Of a stretch of DNA of 64,000 nt, positions 35,440 to 43,873 are shown one piece after another. The notes beneath the pieces were generated by a model. The model was not told where the DNA came from. It was given only the letters and a program-made list of their open reading frames with translations, and ran no database searches. The number at the start of each line of letters is the position of its first letter. The first letter of the stretch is position 1. A program made the position numbers and the translations under genes. Source of the DNA: Alphaproteobacteria bacterium (GTDB taxonomy: Bacteria > Pseudomonadota > Alphaproteobacteria > ATCC43930 > CGMCC-115725); the NCBI GenBank assembly GCA_021325525.1, contig JAJPHB010000032.1:28651-92650 (forward strand), given 5' to 3'.

Positions 35440-37286
35440 CAGGCAGGCGTCCTCACCGATTCGGGCATCCTCGCGAGCCAAGTCTCGAGATTGAGGAGCT
35501 GCCAGAGGAACATCATGTGGTTCTCGCGCGGCGCGCCGCCGGCGACGATCGCGGCGTGCTCGGTGATCAGCCGCTCGACGACGCGCGGGCGGTAGATGCC
35601 GCGCTCGCGGAAGGCGCGCGAGCCGACGAGATCGCGCAGTTGGTCGAGCCTCGCCCCCGAGAACCAGCGATGCGCGGGCGCGTTCCAGCCTGTCTTCTTG
35701 ATGCGCGCCCGCGTCGCCTCGGGAAGAATGCCGCGCATCGCCTCGCGCAGAAGGCGCTTCGTCACCCCGTCGCGAATCTTCATCGATCCCGGCACGCGGA
35801 ACATGAATTCGACCAGCCGATGATCGAAGAACGGGTCGAAATGTTCGAGACCGAAGAGGGCGGCATGTCGGTCCTCCGCTCGCAGGCAGCACGGCGCGGT
35901 CTCGCGAAAGATGTCTTGATATGTCCGGTTCTTGAGCCAGCTCGTGAACGGGTGGTCGAGCGCGGGCGCGAAATCCGAGAGGTCGAAGCAGGCGGGATCG
36001 AGCGCCTCGTAATACCGCGTAAGACGCGCGCGATCGGTCCTGACGCGGCCGCGCGCGGCCGGATCGGTGAGGCGCGCCAAGGCCGCTTCGGCGACCGCGG
36101 CGTTCTTGCGAAAAATCGGATGGTCGTGGTGGCGCGCCCAGCAGGCGATCTCGTGGCGCAGCTCCGCATCGCGGCGCTCGGCGCGCAGGTCGGCGAAATG
36201 GAAGATGAAGTACTCGTATTCTCCGGCGTTGAGCTCGTCGCCGCCGAGGCCGCCAAAAAGGGTCTCGATTCCGTCAGACGCGGCCTGGCGGCAGAGCGTG
36301 AAATGCGACAGCCACGTCGCCGTCGCGACGGGCTCGTCATGCGCCGCCACCATCTCGGCGACAAGACCGAAGACGTCGACGTCGTCGCCGAGCGGCACTT
36401 GGCGCCAGGCCGCGACCTTTTCCTCGAGCATCGGCCCGATGTCATCGCTCTCGTCGAAGGTCTTGTCGGCATAGACGCTGGAATAGGCGTGCTGCCTCGC
36501 ACCGGTGAGGGCGACAGCGGTGGCGAGGACCGAGGATGAGTCCATGCCGCCCGAGAGCATGAAGCCGGGGCGCGATGCCGCCGAGAGGCGCAGCCGCACG
36601 GCATCCTGCAGCAATTCGCGGTAGCGCTCGGCCAGCGTCGCCTCGTCGTCGCGCCAATCCTCGGCCTCGGCGACATCCCACCACCGGCGAATTCGCGCGC
36701 TGCCGCCAGCGACTTCCAGGAGGTGGCCGGCGGGGAGCTGCTTGATCGCGGCGTAAGGCGAGTCGTGAGGCGCATTGTCGATCGCACGGTAGTGCGACGC
36801 GGCGAACAGCGCCGCGAAGCGACGATTGATCGTCGCCGGCACTTCGGGAAGCGCGAGAAGGGCCCGCGGCCGCGAGGCAAAGGCGAAGAGGTCGGGCCGC
36901 TCGACATAGTAGAGCGGCTTGACGCCGACGCGGTCGCGGCCGAGGAACAGGCGGTCGGCGTCCTTGTCGTAGAGGGCGATGGCGAAATCGCCGATCAGCT
37001 TCTCGAGCGCGCCCACGAAGCCGTGGCGGCGGTAGAGCGCGATGAAGAAGCCGGCGTCGCCCGCGTCCTCCGCCGCCTCCGGGGCAGGGCGGTTGAGGAT
37101 GCGGCCATCGATGACGGCGATGCAGTCTTGGGCCCGGGCGAACCGCCCTTCTTCCGTGCCGCGCCAGGCGAGAGCAGCATGGCCGAGCGCACCGGTCCTG
37201 CTCAGTCCGGAATGGGACAGCGCGTCGGTCATGTGCGGCAGCCGCGCGGCGGCGCGCGGGGAGATGAGGCCGGCGATGCGGGACAT
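35439..37286 (-). CDS. Asparagine synthetase homologue 4, glutaminase site destroyed
   Basis: A 615-residue protein with the AsnB two-domain layout but a degenerate glutaminase domain. It begins MSRIAGLIS, so the N-terminal nucleophile Cys2 is Ser; the HRGPD motif is SHSGLSR, and YNGEIYN is IDGRILN. The synthetase domain looks intact, with PP-loop SGGMDSSS near residue 250 and GGLGGDELNAGEYEY. By analogy with beta-lactam and carbapenam synthetases, which also lost the cysteine, it may form an amide using an amine other than glutamine-derived ammonia. It follows the next methyltransferase gene by 3 bp and is coupled to the glycosyltransferase downstream. Confidence 0.8.
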   Translation of the reverse strand: MSRIAGLISPRAAARLPHMTDALSHSGLSRTGALGHAALAWRGTEEGRFARAQDCIAVIDGRILNRPAPEAAEDAGDAGFFIALYRRHGFVGALEKLIGDFAIALYDKDADRLFLGRDRVGVKPLYYVERPDLFAFASRPRALLALPEVPATINRRFAALFAASHYRAIDNAPHDSPYAAIKQLPAGHLLEVAGGSARIRRWWDVAEAEDWRDDEATLAERYRELLQDAVRLRLSAASRPGFMLSGGMDSSSVLATAVALTGARQHAYSSVYADKTFDESDDIGPMLEEKVAAWRQVPLGDDVDVFGLVAEMVAAHDEPVATATWLSHFTLCRQAASDGIETLFGGLGGDELNAGEYEYFIFHFADLRAERRDAELRHEIACWARHHDHPIFRKNAAVAEAALARLTDPAARGRVRTDRARLTRYYEALDPACFDLSDFAPALDHPFTSWLKNRTYQDIFRETAPCCLRAEDRHAALFGLEHFDPFFDHRLVEFMFRVPGSMKIRDGVTKRLLREAMRGILPEATRARIKKTGWNAPAHRWFSGARLDQLRDLVGSRAFRERGIYRPRVVERLITEHAAIVAGGAPRENHMMFLWQLLNLETWLARMPESVRTPA

Positions 37287-37289
37287 CGG

Positions 37290-37976
37290 CTACATCCGCT
37301 CGGCCAGGAAGAAAGTCCACCAATGCGGGTGGTCGATCACCATCTCCGGCAGCCCGCCGCTGCGGCGGTCGGCGATCCGGCGGACGCGGAAGCCGCGCGC
37401 GCCGATGAAATCTTCGATGTCGCCGGCATCATAGGCGTTGACATGGACGGAAAGATCGACGCCGGGATCGAGATACGCGTCGCGCACATAGCGGTATTCG
37501 GCGCCATTCTTCGCCGATTCCCGCAGGACCAGCGATTTCCGCGCGAGCTTCAGCAGCCGTTCCAAGGGACGATGGAAATTGTCGATGTTGGAGAGGACGT
37601 TCATGCACAGCACGTGATCGACCGCGCCGTCGAGGTCCTCGATGCGCAGGACCTTCAGCCTGTCCGCGGAGAGGCCGTGCCTGGGCAACTCGCGCTGACC
37701 GATCGCGATGAGCGAGGGAGCAGCGTCGATGCCGTGATATTCGGCGGGGATGCCGCGGCGCTTCAGCGAATGGAAGAAATAGCCGCTGCCGCAGCCGGCG
37801 TCGAGCAGGCTGTCGCCGGGGCTGACAAGCGGCGCCAGCAGCTCCGCAGCCTGCGCCGCGCATACCATTTCCTCGGCTTCGCCGCGCGCGCGGCGCGCGT
37901 AGAGTTCGCGGACCGTGGCGCTGTGCTCCCAAATACAGTGCGCCGTCCAGCCATCCGTGCGGATGTCGGCGATCAC
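37290..37976 (-). CDS. Class I SAM-dependent methyltransferase
   Basis: A 228-residue methyltransferase. Motif I is LLDAGCGSGYFFHSLKRRG at about residue 56, followed by HGIDAAPSLIAIG and VLCMNVLSNIDNFHRPLE. The start is a GTG at 37976, overlapping the upstream stop (GTGA); the protein then begins VIADIRTDGWTAHCIWEH. Upstream in-frame codons lie inside the next gene. It is the third of three methyltransferase genes in direct succession (37290-39927). Substrate unknown, likely a glycan-bound sugar. Confidence 0.78.
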   Translation of the reverse strand: MIADIRTDGWTAHCIWEHSATVRELYARRARGEAEEMVCAAQAAELLAPLVSPGDSLLDAGCGSGYFFHSLKRRGIPAEYHGIDAAPSLIAIGQRELPRHGLSADRLKVLRIEDLDGAVDHVLCMNVLSNIDNFHRPLERLLKLARKSLVLRESAKNGAEYRYVRDAYLDPGVDLSVHVNAYDAGDIEDFIGARGFRVRRIADRRSGGLPEMVIDHPHWWTFFLAERM

Positions 37977-38899
37977 GCACGCCTCCCCGCGAGAAGGAAG
38001 GCGGAGGCCATGAAGTAGCCGCGCCAATCCGTCGGATCCTCCATGGCAAGGCTCTGCCGGCGGAAGAGCGCCGGCAATCCCGGCTCCAGCATCGGCGGCA
38101 GGCAATGGAAGTGATAGAAAAGGAGCTGCACTTCGGAAAATCCGGCTGCCGCGAAGCGCTCTCTGAGGAGGAGCGGGTTGTGCGTGCGCGACAGCACCTC
38201 GTCGTAGCCGGGCTCGCCGGCCTTGCCGCGCCGGGGCGGTGGCAAGTCGGTCCGGAACCGCTCTGCGAGTTGGGCCAGCGCCTCGTCGAGCCTCGCCGTT
38301 TCGCTGCCCGCACGTTCGCGCAGCAGGTCGGCGCGAACCAGCTCGCCGAGGAAGAACTCGTGCGAATAGCGATTCAAGGTAAAGAGGGCGAAGAGCTGAT
38401 TGCGGGCCTCGAGGACGACGAGTCCGCCGGGTCGCACCGCGCCACGCAGATTGGCAATGACCGTCTCGTCGAGCGCGGCCGGGACATGCGGCAGCACGCC
38501 GATGCAGATCGCGGCATCGAAGCGGTCGGGTCCGCACGGCGCGCGGAAGGCGCCGGCATCGGCGACGCTGCCCTGCCAAATGCGCTCTTTGGGCGCGCCG
38601 CGCGCCGCCATGACGCGCCGCGCCTCGGCCACCATCTCGGGCGTCAGATCGAAGCCGTAGAGCGCGATGTCGAGCTCGGCGAGGCTGCGGAGCATCGAGG
38701 CGGGGCCGCAGCCGGCGTCGAGCAGCGTCCGGGCTCCGGAATCGCGGACGAGGTCGCGTACCAGCTTTTGATGCACCGGCGGATAGGCCGCTTCGCTCGC
38801 ATAATAATCGGCGAAATAATTCTCGGCCCAGCCAGCATAGCAGGACCGCACGGCGGCTTCGGCGGCGTCGCGTTTCGCCTTGTCCGGCTTCCCCGTCAC
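37973..38899 (-). CDS. Class I SAM-dependent methyltransferase
   Basis: A 308-residue methyltransferase. The N-terminal tract YAGWAENYFADYYASEAAYP precedes motif I TLLDAGCGPASMLRSLAE at about residue 60, then GFDLTPEMVAEARRV and AAICIGVLPHVPAALDE. The C-terminal cap contains LSRTHNPLLLRERFAAAGF, a common methyltransferase C-terminal element. A GTG at 38899 overlaps the upstream stop (GTGA), so it is translationally coupled to the CxxC-bearing methyltransferase. No abnormality was seen. Confidence 0.8.
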   Translation of the reverse strand: MTGKPDKAKRDAAEAAVRSCYAGWAENYFADYYASEAAYPPVHQKLVRDLVRDSGARTLLDAGCGPASMLRSLAELDIALYGFDLTPEMVAEARRVMAARGAPKERIWQGSVADAGAFRAPCGPDRFDAAICIGVLPHVPAALDETVIANLRGAVRPGGLVVLEARNQLFALFTLNRYSHEFFLGELVRADLLRERAGSETARLDEALAQLAERFRTDLPPPRRGKAGEPGYDEVLSRTHNPLLLRERFAAAGFSEVQLLFYHFHCLPPMLEPGLPALFRRQSLAMEDPTDWRGYFMASAFLLAGRRA

Positions 38900-39927
38900 G
38901 GTGCCTCCGCTCTGCGGGCGACGAGCCAAAGATGCGAGGAGAGCCCGTTCGCCGCAAGAAACTGCTGGAATGGCCAGCCGAGCCGCTCCCACTCGCCGAC
39001 CAGCACGCGCTGGAGGAACGGGTCGAGCGCGATATCGCCGGCGAGCGCCGCCTCGCGCACGAATTCGGCATCGAGGCGGCCCGGCGTCGTCGCTTCGAGC
39101 ACCGCGAAGTTGTGCGCACCGACGAGGCGCGCGAGCGACGCCGGATTGAACAGATTGACATGCTCGGCATCGACGGCGAGCGCCTTGGCGCCCAGCATCG
39201 CAATATCGAAGCCCTGTCCGTTGGGGCAGGACAGGACGAGAAGCCCGCCCGGCCGCAGCAGGCGCGCGCATTGCTCGAGGAAGAGCCGCGGCGCGAAGAG
39301 GTGCTCGATGACCTCGAAGGCGGCCAGCACATCGACCGTGCCGAGCTCGTCGCCGATCTCTTCGATGCGCTTCTCGATGACGGCGACGCCGCGCTCGCGG
39401 CAGGCCGCGGCCATTTCCGGCGTCGGCTCGACGGCCGTCACGCGGGCGAAGATCCCGGAGGATGCGGCGAGCGCCGCGAAGGTGCCGAAGCCGGCCCCGA
39501 TCTCGACCAGAGTGGGACGGTCGATCCCGAACCGCGCGCAGTAGCCGGCGACCCGCTCGAGCCAGGGTCTGTGGATCTTCTCGCGGCGCGCCGGTTCCGA
39601 GGCGGGGAAGATGTGCTTTGCCCAATAGGCGTAATTCTCGGAGGCGGCGTAATAGTCGGCCATCAGCGCGGGCGAGGGCCGCGGGGTCATGTAGATGGTG
39701 CCGCACTCGGCGCAAGTCGCGAAGTCGAAGCCGAATTTCGCGAAGGCGGGATGGCGCCGGGCGTCGCCGCAAGCCGGGCAGGCGACCTCGACGAACTCGC
39801 TGCGCCGCGCCTGCAGCCGCGCGATGTCGCGCGCGAAGGCGGCTTCCTGGCCGGCGAGAAGATCCGCGGGGCAGAGCTCGCACTCGCTGAGCGGCGCTCC
39901 AATCGCGGAAGTTGCGATCGCGGTCAT
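38896..39927 (-). CDS. Methyltransferase with N-terminal zinc-ribbon-like motif
   Basis: A 343-residue protein with the layout of C-methyltransferases of sugar biosynthesis. The zinc-binding part is CPACGDARRHPAFAKFGF followed by ATCAECGTIYMTPRP (two CxxC pairs at about residues 50-53 and 72-75). The SAM domain has TLVEIGAGFGTFAALAASSG, AVEPTPEMAAACRERG and VDVLAAFEVIEHLFAPRLF. Known zinc-ribbon methyltransferases of this kind act on nucleotide sugars. It is the first of three adjacent methyltransferases in transcription order. The ATG at 39927 lies 4 bp after the ABC exporter stop. Confidence 0.82.
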   Translation of the reverse strand: MTAIATSAIGAPLSECELCPADLLAGQEAAFARDIARLQARRSEFVEVACPACGDARRHPAFAKFGFDFATCAECGTIYMTPRPSPALMADYYAASENYAYWAKHIFPASEPARREKIHRPWLERVAGYCARFGIDRPTLVEIGAGFGTFAALAASSGIFARVTAVEPTPEMAAACRERGVAVIEKRIEEIGDELGTVDVLAAFEVIEHLFAPRLFLEQCARLLRPGGLLVLSCPNGQGFDIAMLGAKALAVDAEHVNLFNPASLARLVGAHNFAVLEATTPGRLDAEFVREAALAGDIALDPFLQRVLVGEWERLGWPFQQFLAANGLSSHLWLVARRAEAP

Positions 39928-39931
39928 CCTT

Positions 39932-41743
39932 CTATCCTGCCGTCCTCATCGCCGGCGCGCGCGCGCCGGCGAGCTCCATCTCGCGCACCATGGCGCGGAA
40001 GGCGGCGTTGCGCGCCGACAGCTCGGCGAAGCTGCCTTCGTCGGCGATCCGTCCGGCATCGAGGAAGAAGAGGCGATCGCAATTGCGCACCGTGCTGAGG
40101 CGATGCGCGATGATGATGAGCGTCTGCGCCTCCTTCAGCCGATGGATCGCCTCGGCGACAGCAGCTTCCGTCGTGGCGTCGAGGGAAGAAGTCGATTCGT
40201 CGAGGATCAGCACATCGGCCTTGTTGTAGAGCGCGCGGGCGATGGCGAGGCGCTGACGCTGGCCGCCGGAGAGACGCAGCCCGCGTTCGCCCACGACCGT
40301 GTCGAGACCATCGGGCAGGCTCGCGACGAAGTCTCCGAGCGACGCGGCGTCGATCGCACGGCGAATCTCAGCATCGTCGGTCCGGGCGGCGCCGAGCGCG
40401 ATATTTCGTCTGATCGTGTCGTTGATGAGAAAGCTTTCCTGCGGCACATAGCCGAAGAGCCGGGGATGACAACCGGGCGGGAGGGGGCAGCCGTCGATCC
40501 GGACCACGCCGGCCGTCGGCTGGTGAAGGCCGAGAATGATGTCTACCAATGTCGTCTTGCCAGCGCCCGACGCGCCAACGAGCGCCACCGATTGGCCGCG
40601 CCGGATAGTGAGGCTCACCTCTCTCAGCACCGGTTCCGCCTCGCCATCGAAGGCGAAGCTCACGCGCTCGAGCCGAATTTCGTGGCGCAGCGTCGGTATC
40701 GCAATCTCCTGTGCCGGACGCGATGCCGGGTGTGCGAAGCGGTCGAGATCGGCTTGAACGAGCGACAACATCGGCCGCGCGAATTGCAGGCTCTGGACCA
40801 CGTTGCTCATCCGCACGAAGCTCGGGAGCAGGCGATAGGCCGCGCTGCCGAACAGGGCCAGAATCGGCACGACCTCGACCACGGGCAGGCCGCGCAGCAG
40901 CAGGAAGGCGATGGGTCCGAGCAGCCCGGCGATCACGACGAGTTCGAGAAGCGGCTTCAACGATTGTGCGGCGAAGGCGTTGCGGCGCGTGAGGCGGCCA
41001 AGCTCGGCGACCTGTCTGCGAAATCGATCGACGAAGAACGCCTCGACGCCGAGCGTCTTGATTTGCTTGATCCCGCCGAGAGGCTCCGTGACCGCGGCGA
41101 ACATGCGCTCGCTCGCCTCTTTCGATTTTCGCCCCCATCGCCCGAAATGTGCGCGGCCGAGCCCGACATAGCAGGCGGCGACGACCGCGATGAGGGTGAG
41201 GGCGGCGAGGGTCAGCCGGGGCTGCATATAGAGCAAGGTCGCGTTTATGGCGATGACGAGCATGCCGTCGCCGACGAGATCCGCGAGGCCGATCGCGCTC
41301 ATCCCGACTTGGCCGACACCGGTCCAGACGGTGTTGACGATCTCGCCGGTACTGCGCCGCGACAGGGCGGCGTAGCCGCCGCGCAGATACGCGTCGAAGA
41401 GCCGATGAGAGAGGCTGTTGCGGATTTTCCATTCGATTCCGAGCCGCAGCCAGGCACTGCCGAGCTGCAGCAGGAGCTTGATCAAGAGCGTGAGAAAGAG
41501 GAGCGCACAGAGCAGGGCGAGGAATATCGCTTCCGCCGGACGCCCAAGCGCATTTTGCAAGGCCGACAGTGCGCCGACCTCGCCGATCGTCGCGGGATGA
41601 ACGATGACCTTGAACAAGAGGAAGATGAGAGCGAGGCCGATCGATTCAAGAAGGGTTGCCAGCACCTGGATCAGCACGAAGGCGGCGAGCCAGGCCCGCG
41701 CCGGCCGATCGAGCAGCTTCAATATCTCAGTCAGACGGAGCAT
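39932..41743 (-). CDS. ABC exporter, ATPase-permease fusion (PglK/MsbA-like)
   Basis: A 603-residue half-transporter. The N-terminal region (about residues 15-300) has six hydrophobic segments; the C-terminal ATPase has Walker A GASGAGKTT near residue 400, the signature LSGGQRQRLAIARALY, and Walker B VLILDESTSSLDATTE. The type is the lipid/oligosaccharide flippase family (MsbA, PglK). It probably flips a lipid-linked oligosaccharide to the periplasm and may stand in for a Wzx flippase, since none is seen in the window. The start at 41743 (MLRLTEILKLLDRP) was chosen at the first hydrophobic segment; upstream codons look like a shadow. Confidence 0.86.
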   Translation of the reverse strand: MLRLTEILKLLDRPARAWLAAFVLIQVLATLLESIGLALIFLLFKVIVHPATIGEVGALSALQNALGRPAEAIFLALLCALLFLTLLIKLLLQLGSAWLRLGIEWKIRNSLSHRLFDAYLRGGYAALSRRSTGEIVNTVWTGVGQVGMSAIGLADLVGDGMLVIAINATLLYMQPRLTLAALTLIAVVAACYVGLGRAHFGRWGRKSKEASERMFAAVTEPLGGIKQIKTLGVEAFFVDRFRRQVAELGRLTRRNAFAAQSLKPLLELVVIAGLLGPIAFLLLRGLPVVEVVPILALFGSAAYRLLPSFVRMSNVVQSLQFARPMLSLVQADLDRFAHPASRPAQEIAIPTLRHEIRLERVSFAFDGEAEPVLREVSLTIRRGQSVALVGASGAGKTTLVDIILGLHQPTAGVVRIDGCPLPPGCHPRLFGYVPQESFLINDTIRRNIALGAARTDDAEIRRAIDAASLGDFVASLPDGLDTVVGERGLRLSGGQRQRLAIARALYNKADVLILDESTSSLDATTEAAVAEAIHRLKEAQTLIIIAHRLSTVRNCDRLFFLDAGRIADEGSFAELSARNAAFRAMVREMELAGARAPAMRTAG

Positions 41744-41780
41744 GGAGAAAAGCTGGCGCGCATCGCGCGAGGCGCTTTGC

Positions 41781-42929
41781 TCAGGCGTCGAGATACTCGG
41801 CGACATCGCCGATGTCGCTGGCCGCGAACTTCTTCTGCCGCTCGCCACTGAGGGCGTCGCGGAGCGGGAATTCCTCGACGGCGGGTCCGAGATGTCGCTC
41901 GAGGAGCGCGCTCGCCGCCTCGAAGTTCGTCGCGGCGGGCGGCCGGTCGAAATGCGTGCCGTCCTCGCGCAGAATATCGTAGACCTGCGCGCAAGGCAGG
42001 TCGATCCGGTGCACGACGCGGTCGTTCTTTGCGACGATCAGCGCCCCCCGGCCGCGGAAGCGCTCGCGCGCATCGCCGACATGGGAATTGCCGATCACCA
42101 TCTCCGGACCATGTCCGGCAATGCCGCGGACGAAGAAGGCGGGGTTGGCGTCAAAATACGCCTGGTCGCAAACAGTTCCGTTCTTGACGACGACGCCGCC
42201 ATTGTCGCCCTCCCAGAGGCGGTAGGAATCGCAGAACAGGAAGTCCTCGCCGGCGATGATGCAATCATGCACGCCCATATTGGGATAGGAAAAGAGCCGG
42301 ATCACGCCTTTGCCGCAGACGCCGAAAGCCGATGCCCGGTTGATCTTGAAGGCGGCGAAGAGCAGGTAATTGGGCTGCGCGAAGACGCTGTTCACGTGAT
42401 TGTGGTCGTTGAGGATCGGATGGCCGAAGGAGCAGCGGAACGGCCCGATATTCGCGAGCCATGCGCCGGTCCGTCGGTCGATTTTCGTATAGGTGTTGCG
42501 CGCCGTGTTGGCGAGCCAGAGCGCCTCGCCTTGCGTTGTGATCTGGTGGATCCTTCCGGCCTCGGTGAGATAGCGGACGCGATAGAGCTCGCGCCAGCGG
42601 CAATCGCCGCCGCCGAGCAGGGCGGGCAGGCTCCCCTCCAGCACCAGGCTCTCCTGGCCGTGCCATGTCGCGAGATAGATCTTGTCGGCGGCGATCGCGA
42701 TGCCGAAGGCCGGGATATTCGTCAGCTTGCGCAGCATGTCGCGGCGCAGGCTGAAGACGCCGCGCTCCGAAGAGAAAATGTAGCGGCCCTCGATCGGCAG
42801 GTCGCAGGCCTCCGTATGGCCGCGGAGCGCGGGCGAGGCGAGATTTCGGCGGAACGCGATCTCGGATCGCGCCGCGCGCCCGGCCGCCCGCATGGCAAGC
42901 CACGCATCCGTGACGATTGCTGCGCGCAT
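41781..42929 (-). CDS. Uncharacterised protein, possibly beta-propeller-like
   Basis: A 382-residue protein of unknown function. It begins RAAIVTDAWLAMRAAGRAAR, basic and helical, and has no signal peptide. The middle is rich in short strands with recurring W/Y..G patterns (KIYLATWHG, HQITTQGEALWLANTARN, FLFCDSYRLWEGD), suggestive of a propeller-like fold, and contains a clustered HPILNDHNHVNS segment with several His and Asp that could bind metal. It lies between an ABC exporter and a methyltransferase-like gene, 3 bp from the latter's stop. Candidate roles are glycan binding or a lyase/epimerase activity; none is shown. Confidence 0.6.
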   Translation of the reverse strand: MRAAIVTDAWLAMRAAGRAARSEIAFRRNLASPALRGHTEACDLPIEGRYIFSSERGVFSLRRDMLRKLTNIPAFGIAIAADKIYLATWHGQESLVLEGSLPALLGGGDCRWRELYRVRYLTEAGRIHQITTQGEALWLANTARNTYTKIDRRTGAWLANIGPFRCSFGHPILNDHNHVNSVFAQPNYLLFAAFKINRASAFGVCGKGVIRLFSYPNMGVHDCIIAGEDFLFCDSYRLWEGDNGGVVVKNGTVCDQAYFDANPAFFVRGIAGHGPEMVIGNSHVGDARERFRGRGALIVAKNDRVVHRIDLPCAQVYDILREDGTHFDRPPAATNFEAASALLERHLGPAVEEFPLRDALSGERQKKFAASDIGDVAEYLDA

Positions 42930-42932
42930 CGG

Positions 42933-43853
42933 TCAATCGGCTGAACGAGCCTCGAGCCCGGCGTAGCTCTCGGCGGCGTAGCTCGTCCAGATGAGGTCCT
43001 GCCGCTCGATGTATCGCCGGCTGGCCGCGCCGATCGCCGCGACGTGAGTGTCCACGGGAATGCCGCGGTGAATGACGAAGATGCCGCGCGCCTCGAGAAA
43101 AGAGGAGTAGGTGAAATCGGGCAGGAAGAACGACTGCAGGCCATGCTTGCGCGCCAGTGCGAGATAAGGATGGCACCAGTTGCGCACATTGGGCAGCGGT
43201 ACCGATCGGGCGGTGCGCGGGTCGATGCCCAGCGAGGCTTTCGTGTACATGTCGGCGACGAGCAGGCACTGGACGGGGCTGGCGGCGACCTCGGCGAAGA
43301 ACCGCTCCAGCCCCTCGGGCTGAATATTCGACAAGACGGCCATGGCGACGATCATGGCGATATCGGCGAAGTCGTCCGGCCGCGGCTGCTCGAGATCGAC
43401 GACGCGGAATTGAATGCCGCCGAACCGTGTGCCGGCGAAGCCTCGCTCGAGGTAGCGCAGATGTTCGGCCGAATAGTCGCTGGCGATGATTCGGCCGGGA
43501 AAGCCGTCGCACACCAGACAGCGGCTCTCGGTCATGGTGTAGCTGCCGAGCTGCAGGATGCTGGCCGGCTGCATGACACGCGCGTAGCCGAGGACGAGAT
43601 CGAAATACGGCCGGAAATTGCTGTTGATCTCGTGTTCGATGCGCGCCTCGCTCCACGAGAACCAGTCGCCGAGATACTGCTTCTTCGACTCGTGCCGGTA
43701 GAGGTGCTTCACCGCGGCGACGCGTTCTTCGTACGGCAGGGCGAAGAAGGCGCGGATCGGATCGGCCGGTGGAGGCAGCAATTGGCGGATCGCTGCGCGG
43801 ATGCGGCGCAGCAGCGGGAATCGCGCAAGCGGCGGGGCCATGACGCTCGACAT
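42933..43853 (-). CDS. Divergent methyltransferase-like protein
   Basis: A 306-residue protein with a class I methyltransferase-like core. SILQLGSYTMTESRC replaces motif I, RIIASDYSAEHLRYLERGF contains an acidic residue ending strand 2, and IAMIVAMAVLSNIQPEGLERFF is the strand 4 region. The Gly-rich loop is reduced, so SAM binding is plausible but not certain. The N-terminus is basic. The ATG at 43853 (MSSVMAPP) was chosen because upstream codons belong to the preceding gene's 3' region. It probably modifies a sugar. Confidence 0.6.
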   Translation of the reverse strand: MSSVMAPPLARFPLLRRIRAAIRQLLPPPADPIRAFFALPYEERVAAVKHLYRHESKKQYLGDWFSWSEARIEHEINSNFRPYFDLVLGYARVMQPASILQLGSYTMTESRCLVCDGFPGRIIASDYSAEHLRYLERGFAGTRFGGIQFRVVDLEQPRPDDFADIAMIVAMAVLSNIQPEGLERFFAEVAASPVQCLLVADMYTKASLGIDPRTARSVPLPNVRNWCHPYLALARKHGLQSFFLPDFTYSSFLEARGIFVIHRGIPVDTHVAAIGAASRRYIERQDLIWTSYAAESYAGLEARSAD

Positions 43854-43873
43854 TGGGTGGGCGGTTTCCAAAG

